The notes beneath the pieces are model-generated. The model was not told where the DNA came from. It did no database searches and saw nothing but the letters and a program-made list of their open reading frames with translations. The translations under genes were made by a program, and so were the position numbers. Source: CAYJEQ01 sp964371155 (GTDB lineage Bacteria > Bacillota > Clostridia > Oscillospirales > Ruminococcaceae). Taken from it: a stretch of 35,117 bases of DNA. Position 1 is the stretch's first letter; each line of letters opens with the position of its first letter. The stretch lies in NCBI GenBank assembly GCA_964371155.1, contig CAYJLI010000025.1, forward strand, positions 1-35,117, read 5' to 3'. Shown piece after piece: positions 31,823 to 35,117 of this stretch.

Positions 31823-31851
31823 TTTTAGAGGAGTTTTTTACTCCTCTAAAA
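31823..31851. other. Hairpin between convergent licD and rfbD
   Basis: TTTTAGAGGAGT (31823-31834), loop TTTTT, ACTCCTCTAAAA (31840-31851) form a 12-bp perfect stem that includes the last codons and stop of rfbD. The A and T tracts lie the wrong way round for a standard bidirectional terminator (T left, A right), but no other candidate separates these convergent genes. Confidence 0.45.
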
Positions 31852-32671
31852 ATTTATCCAACCCATCTTCCCAATTAGGTAAACGCTTAAAGCCATTCTC
31901 ATCCAAGCTTTTTTTACTTAGTCTTGAATTAAGTGGCCTTACTGCTTTTGTTGGATACTCACTTGAGGGGATTTTATTTATCTTGCAGCTTAGTCCTGCT
32001 TTTTTCATAATAGTTTCAGCAAACTCAGCCCAAGAGCAAAAGCCCTCACCTGTTGCATGATATGTGCCATATTTATCCGTCGCTATCATATCGCAGATTA
32101 ATTTTGCAAGGTCTAAGGTATATGTAGGCGAACCTATTTGATCGTCCACTACGCTAAGCTCCTTGCACTCACTTCCCAGTTTAAGCATGGTCTTTACAAA
32201 ATTGCTTCCATGATGTCCAAAAACCCATGAAGTTCGCACAATAAAATAATGTTCCAGATGAGTTTTTACCTTTAGTTCACCTGCAAGTTTTGATTTCCCA
32301 TAGACGGATTTTGGTGCAGTTTGCTCATTGGTTTCATATGGTTTATTACCTTCTCCTGAGAAAACATAATCAGTGCTGACATAGAGCAGTTTTCCGTATA
32401 TGGCTTTGCATGCCTTAGCCACATTTTCAGCACCTAATTCATTTATCGCAAAACACTTTTCACTCTCATCCTCAGCCCTATCAACAGCAGTATAAGCCGC
32501 AGATAAAATAACTGCAGTGGGCTTTAAATCAGTAATATAACGATAAACTTCACTCTCTTTTGTAATATCAAGCCGGGCACTACCCACTGATTTATAGGAG
32601 AGATTTCGTCTTTTCAGCTCTAAAGCAATATCTTGTCCAAGTTGCCCTGTTCCACCGATAACTAAAATCAT
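31838..32671 (-). CDS. rfbD: dTDP-4-dehydrorhamnose reductase
   Basis: The last enzyme of dTDP-L-rhamnose synthesis, it reduces dTDP-4-keto-L-rhamnose with NAD(P)H. MILVIGGTGQLGQDIALEL is the Rossmann entry of this short-chain-dehydrogenase branch, and AAYTAVDRAEDESEKCFAINELGAENVAKAC, VSTDYVFSGEGNKPYE and the YGKSK catalytic Tyr/Lys pair are specific to RmlD. The 277-residue length is normal. The start at 32671 begins at the conserved MILVIGG, one base after the rfbB stop; an upstream in-frame ATG would only add residues overlapping rfbB. It is the last gene of the leftward rhamnose operon. Confidence 0.95.
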   Translation of the reverse strand: MILVIGGTGQLGQDIALELKRRNLSYKSVGSARLDITKESEVYRYITDLKPTAVILSAAYTAVDRAEDESEKCFAINELGAENVAKACKAIYGKLLYVSTDYVFSGEGNKPYETNEQTAPKSVYGKSKLAGELKVKTHLEHYFIVRTSWVFGHHGSNFVKTMLKLGSECKELSVVDDQIGSPTYTLDLAKLICDMIATDKYGTYHATGEGFCSWAEFAETIMKKAGLSCKINKIPSSEYPTKAVRPLNSRLSKKSLDENGFKRLPNWEDGLDKFLEE

Positions 32672-32672
32672 T

Positions 32673-33698
32673 TTATCTATTCCCATACATATTTTTATAG
32701 TAATTTTGATATTCGCCATTTATGATATTTTCAAGCCAGATCCTATTATCTAAATACCATTTTATTGTAGTTTTTATACCATCCTCAAACTTTGTAGCAG
32801 GTAACCATCCCAGTTCACTACTGATTTTTGCAGGATCTATGGCATATCTCATGTCGTGGCCTGCACGATCAGTTACAAAGGTTATCAGATCTTCACTCTT
32901 CCCCAAAGCATTTACTATAATTTTCACCACATCTAAATTGGTTTTTTCATTATGTCCGCCAATATTATAAACTTCACCAATTTTACCTTTGTGAATAATC
33001 AAGTCAATAGCCGAGCAATGATCCTCTACATATAGCCAATCACGAACATTTTCACCCTTTCCATACACGGGCAAAGGCTTATCGCTTAAAGCATTAGCAA
33101 TCATAAGTGGAATGAGTTTTTCTGGGAACTGATATCCACCATAATTATTAGAACAACGAGAGATTGTCACAGGTAGCTTATATGTGCGGCAATATGACTG
33201 AACTAAAAGATCCGCTGAAGCTTTGGAGGCGGAGTATGGGCTTGAGGCTTGCAGTGGCATATCCTCAGTAAAAAACAAATCGGGTCTATCAAGTGGCAAA
33301 TCCCCATAAACCTCATCGGTGGACACTTGATGAAAACGCTCTATCCCGTATTTTCTGCATGCCTCCATCAGATTTTGGGTGCCTATAATATTGGTTTCAG
33401 TGAAAATTAGTGGATTGTAGATAGCTCGGTCAACATGGGTTTCTGCTGCAAAGTTAACAACAATATCAGGTTTTTCGGTTTCAAATAGTCCAAAAACATC
33501 CTCACTGTTTCTAATATCAATCTTATGGAAAGAAAAATTATCATTATCCTTAACAGAGGATAATGTCTCCATATTCCCAGCATAAGTAAGACAATCCACG
33601 CAGACAATGCGATAATCAGGGTATTTATCGATCATATAGTGGATAAAATTTCCACCGATAAATCCGGCTCCACCAGTTACAATTATGGTTTTTGGCAT
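32673..33698 (-). CDS. rfbB: dTDP-glucose 4,6-dehydratase
   Basis: The second enzyme of dTDP-L-rhamnose synthesis converts dTDP-glucose to dTDP-4-keto-6-deoxyglucose with bound NAD. Visible are GGAGFIGGNF (NAD loop), FAAETHVDRAI, VSTDEVYGDL with the Thr/Asp/Glu catalytic group, YSASKA with the Tyr/Lys pair, and NNYGGYQFPEKLIPLMI plus GKGENVRDWLYVEDHC, all typical of RmlB. At 341 residues it is full length. The start at 33698 (MPKTIIV) is placed at the family start with AAAGGA 11 bases upstream. A 14-residue upstream extension has no support. Confidence 0.96.
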   Translation of the reverse strand: MPKTIIVTGGAGFIGGNFIHYMIDKYPDYRIVCVDCLTYAGNMETLSSVKDNDNFSFHKIDIRNSEDVFGLFETEKPDIVVNFAAETHVDRAIYNPLIFTETNIIGTQNLMEACRKYGIERFHQVSTDEVYGDLPLDRPDLFFTEDMPLQASSPYSASKASADLLVQSYCRTYKLPVTISRCSNNYGGYQFPEKLIPLMIANALSDKPLPVYGKGENVRDWLYVEDHCSAIDLIIHKGKIGEVYNIGGHNEKTNLDVVKIIVNALGKSEDLITFVTDRAGHDMRYAIDPAKISSELGWLPATKFEDGIKTTIKWYLDNRIWLENIINGEYQNYYKNMYGNR

Positions 33699-33721
33699 GG
33701 CAAACTCATTCCTTTCATCAC

Positions 33722-34267
33722 TCAGTACACAAAATCGCAATCACTATCTTTTAAAAATGGAGCACTTTTATCTTTATCAGATAAAATCATAGAAGATGTG
33801 CCCCAATCTATCGCAAGCTCAGGGTCATCATAGCGAATACTGCGGTCATTTTCCTGATTGTAGTAATTATCCGTCTTATAGAGAACTTCTACATCATCGG
33901 TCAAGGTTATAAACCCATGCCCAAATCCTCTCGGTATGAAAAGTTGCTTTTTATTTTCAGCAGATAGCTTTACTCCCACCCATTGTTTATAAGTTGGGGA
34001 GCCCTTTCGCAAGTCCACTCCAATATCCAGCACTGCTCCTTTAATGCATCTTACAAGCTTAGCTTGTGCATGGTCACCTTTTTGATAATGAATACCACGG
34101 AGTGTGTTTTTTTCAGCAGAATAGGAATGATTGTCTTGCACGAATTCACATGTTATTTCTGGGGTTTTAATTTTCGAATATGTTTCCATAAACCAACCTC
34201 GGCTATCACTAAAAACCCTCGGCTCTATGATATAAATACCCTCTATTTTAGTTTTAATAATATTCAT
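33722..34267 (-). CDS. rfbC: dTDP-4-dehydrorhamnose 3,5-epimerase
   Basis: The 181-residue cupin enzyme epimerises dTDP-4-keto-6-deoxyglucose at C3 and C5. FSDSRGWFMETY, FVQDNHSYSAEKNTLRGIHYQ with the catalytic His, KLVRCIKGAVLDIGVDLRKGSPTYKQWVGVKLSAENKKQLFIPRGFGHGF, and IRYDDPELAIDW match RmlC throughout. The length is standard. It lies 15 bases after rfbA and 23 before rfbB on the same strand, so the order is A-C-B-D. Confidence 0.96.
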   Translation of the reverse strand: MNIIKTKIEGIYIIEPRVFSDSRGWFMETYSKIKTPEITCEFVQDNHSYSAEKNTLRGIHYQKGDHAQAKLVRCIKGAVLDIGVDLRKGSPTYKQWVGVKLSAENKKQLFIPRGFGHGFITLTDDVEVLYKTDNYYNQENDRSIRYDDPELAIDWGTSSMILSDKDKSAPFLKDSDCDFVY

Positions 34268-34282
34268 ATTAATTCACATTCC

Positions 34283-35117
34283 TCAGTACAATATTTTCCC
34301 CTCAGCCACTTTTTTTAGGTAGTGCCCATAATCACTTTTACCATATTTTTCAGCTGATTTCATTATATCATCTTTGGTAATCCAACCCTTTATGTAGGCT
34401 ATTTCCTCAATACAAGAAACTTTCAGCCCTTGGCGATTTTGGATTACCTTTACATATTCCGACGCCTCCGATAAACTATCCACTGTCCCTGTATCAAGCC
34501 ATCCGAAGCCACGCCCAAGAGTTATTACATCAAGTTCTTGATTTTGCAAATAAATTCTATTAAGATCTGTAATTTCGAGCTCACCCCTTGTGGACGGCTT
34601 TAGACTTTTGGCATACTCTACAACACGATTATCATAGAAGTATAACCCTGTAACCGCATAATTTGACTTTGGATTTAACGGTTTTTCTTCTATCGAAACA
34701 GCCTTGCCATTTTTATCAAATTCAACAACACCAAATCTTTGTGGGTCTTCCACATAATAACCAAAGATAGTCGCACGACCTTTATTTGCTACTGCATTAG
34801 TAAGATGTGTGGTAAGTCCGTTCCCGTGAAAGATATTATCTCCTAAAATCATTGCACAACTATCATCACCTATAAAATCTTCACCTAAAACAAAGGCTTG
34901 TGCAAGACCGTCAGGAGATGGCTGCACCTTATAACTTAAATTAATCCCAAACATTGAACCATCGCCAAAAAGCCGTTGGAAATTAGGAAGATCAACTGGT
35001 GTGGATATAATCAAAATATCACGAATACCCGCAAGCATTAAAACTGATAGCGGGTAAAAAATCATAGGCTTATCATAGATGGGGAGAAGTTGCTTAGATG
35101 TAACCATAGTAAGAGGA
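34283..35117 (-). CDS. rfbA: Glucose-1-phosphate thymidylyltransferase, cut by the window edge
   Basis: The first enzyme of dTDP-L-rhamnose synthesis makes dTDP-glucose from glucose-1-phosphate and dTTP. MVTSKQLLPIYDKPMIFYPLSVLMLAGI, VQPSPDGLAQAFVLGEDFIG, LGDNIFHGNGL, FGVVEFD and EEKPLNPKSNYAVTGLYFYD are all RmlA motifs. The frame continues past the ATG at 35107 (preceding codons read Pro-Leu-Thr, as in the conserved YPLTxxxSKQ segment). The true start therefore lies outside the window, and about 18 N-terminal residues with the GGxGTRL nucleotide loop are missing. It is the first visible gene of the rhamnose operon, whose promoter is beyond the edge. Confidence 0.95.
   Translation of the reverse strand, partial: PLTMVTSKQLLPIYDKPMIFYPLSVLMLAGIRDILIISTPVDLPNFQRLFGDGSMFGINLSYKVQPSPDGLAQAFVLGEDFIGDDSCAMILGDNIFHGNGLTTHLTNAVANKGRATIFGYYVEDPQRFGVVEFDKNGKAVSIEEKPLNPKSNYAVTGLYFYDNRVVEYAKSLKPSTRGELEITDLNRIYLQNQELDVITLGRGFGWLDTGTVDSLSEASEYVKVIQNRQGLKVSCIEEIAYIKGWITKDDIMKSAEKYGKSDYGHYLKKVAEGKILY

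Overview
The window looks like a low-GC, endospore-forming member of the Clostridia. The evidence is a sigma-K gene with a hydrophobic pro-sequence, strong AGGAGG-type ribosome binding sites, TTGACA/TATAAT promoters, and Gram-positive surface genes without an outer-membrane system. I cannot name a genus. The record has a run of exactly 100 N (6652-6751), the usual sign of a scaffold join of unknown size, so the two sides may not be true neighbours.

Left part (1-6651). A secreted acidic protein of unknown function (143-2416, minus) is followed by an AT-rich MITE-like element with long terminal inverted repeats (2556-2870). Next is a drug-efflux operon on the minus strand: a MATE transporter translationally coupled to a MarR repressor, with a near-consensus promoter and a perfect GTTAG-type operator at its head. 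After a gene-free stretch rich in palindromes and G-tracts come a small membrane-anchored unknown protein and, divergently, the N-terminal part of pro-sigma-K. Sigma-K homology stops at the point where skin-type elements interrupt this gene in other spore formers, about 55 bases before the N gap.

Middle part (6752-16824). A 2669-residue surface protein has a signal peptide, a Gly/Ala/Thr repeat, three Ig-like repeats, a very long beta-rich region, a Pro/Ser stalk and five C-terminal membrane segments. It is followed by a DUF4143-type AAA ATPase and a second MITE-like element (16478-16734) that contains a bidirectional terminator.

Catabolic cluster (16825-29252). Two divergent transcription units share an intergenic region with two good promoters and a shared 11-base box. 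Leftward run an FAH-family hydrolase, a homocitrate/isopropylmalate-synthase-like enzyme and a LysN-type aminotransferase. Rightward run a complete tripartite tricarboxylate transporter (tctC-tctB-tctA) and an M20 amidohydrolase, then a FadR-type regulator, two tandem paralogous D-2-hydroxyacid dehydrogenases and a DUF6282 protein, closed by a strong terminator. Together they suggest import, deacylation and breakdown or remodelling of an unidentified carboxylate. I do not recognise the pathway.

Cell-envelope part (29467-35117). A perfect-consensus promoter drives a cytidylyltransferase-Gfo/Idh oxidoreductase fusion and an overlapping LicD phosphotransferase, which probably make a CDP-activated polyol and attach its phosphate to a glycan. 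Convergent to them is the dTDP-L-rhamnose operon rfbA-rfbC-rfbB-rfbD, with rfbA cut by the window edge. I saw no tRNA, rRNA, CRISPR array, transposase or origin.
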